Positions 63,924-64,000 of a stretch of DNA of 64,000 nucleotides are shown here, one piece after another. Made by a program: the position numbers and the translations under genes. The notes beneath the pieces are model-generated. The model saw nothing but the letters and a program-made list of their open reading frames with translations, was not told the DNA's origin and made no database searches. Within the stretch, counting starts at the first letter, position 1; each line of letters opens with the position of its first letter. Source of the stretch: an uncultured Chloroflexus sp. (GTDB lineage Bacteria > Chloroflexota > Chloroflexia > Chloroflexales > Chloroflexaceae); the NCBI RefSeq assembly GCF_937129525.1, contig NZ_CAKZNK010000143.1, positions 45,254 through 109,253 on the forward strand, in the 5' to 3' direction.

Positions 63924-64000
63924 ATGGCAAAGCAGAAATTCGAGCGGACCAAACCGCACATTAACGTCGGCACCATCGGCCACGTTGACCACGGCAAGAC
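63924..64000 (+). CDS. tuf: Elongation factor Tu (3' partial)
   Basis: The first 25 residues, [20 protein letters not shown] followed by VDHGK, are unmistakable EF-Tu and end in the G1 motif at the window edge. GGAGGAAG lies 6-13 bases upstream. It follows the methyltransferase gene by 43 bases; no separate promoter was recognised in this gap. Confidence 0.98.
   Translation, partial: MAKQKFERTKPHINVGTIGHVDHGK

Overview
The window looks like chromosomal housekeeping DNA from a filamentous anoxygenic phototroph of the Chloroflexota, most likely Chloroflexus or a close relative. This is inferred from gene content and protein character: a propionyl-CoA-carboxylase-type subunit that would fit the 3-hydroxypropionate bicycle, a GTP-type PEP carboxykinase, a plant/cyanobacterial-style carotene desaturase, secreted lamin-tail proteins, and a ribosomal protein S12 with a B. 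subtilis-like insertion. No tRNA, rRNA, CRISPR array, prophage, insertion sequence or integrase was recognised. Genes are densely packed on both strands, and several promoters read almost perfectly as TTGACA-N17-TATACT.

Layout. 1-3011 (+): the end of a Pro-rich protein, a membrane protein, a small protein, nadD and rsmG. 3260-5631: pspA, thymidine kinase (-), a LOG-family nucleosidase and a small partner. 5676-8551 (-): rfbB, purE and purK. 8765-10030 (+): a small membrane protein and a WYL regulator with an upstream inverted repeat. 10112-14049 (-): rpmE, rpmA, rplU, a receiver-Roadblock fusion and aspS. 14124-19132: a degenerate prenyl synthase diverging from a penicillin-acylase-type hydrolase coupled to a CCA-adding-type enzyme. 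19140-24434: a 50-residue membrane protein, a CheY-like receiver, an AEC permease, and a TRAP transporter whose binding protein converges on dctQM. 24738-28760: pckG, secG and a peptide-type binding protein.

28805-39393 holds the most unusual genes. A seven-gene minus-strand operon starts at a good promoter (39365-39393). It encodes a 49-aa protein, an unrecognised 650-aa protein, a HEAT-repeat protein, a PIG-L deacetylase, a FemAB-type transferase, MurE and a dihydroorotate-dehydrogenase-like protein that lacks the catalytic residues. A PyrK-like protein that lacks the flavin motif lies nearby on the same strand, across a GT-C-type membrane protein. 39568-46561: a ROK kinase without the zinc cysteines, a repeat-rich lamin-tail protein, endonuclease V, a molybdopterin oxidoreductase, a Rieske oxygenase and a UGT-like glycosyltransferase. 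46729-52714: a pseudokinase/WD40 protein, a carotene desaturase and a glycoside hydrolase. 52827-59098: an aminotransferase, a PfkB kinase, a STAS/RsbW-like pair, acyl-CoA carboxylase and a WecG-family transferase. 59630-64000: the str operon (rpsL, rpsG, fusA), a methyltransferase, and the start of tuf.

Taken together, the window carries translation genes, envelope and peptidoglycan synthesis, central carbon metabolism and several signalling proteins of unusual architecture. The best candidates for something undescribed are the 49-aa/650-aa pair heading the envelope operon, the degenerate PyrK/PyrD-like pair, the pseudokinase/double-propeller protein, and an intercistronic hairpin that overlaps the Shine-Dalgarno of a 50-aa membrane protein.
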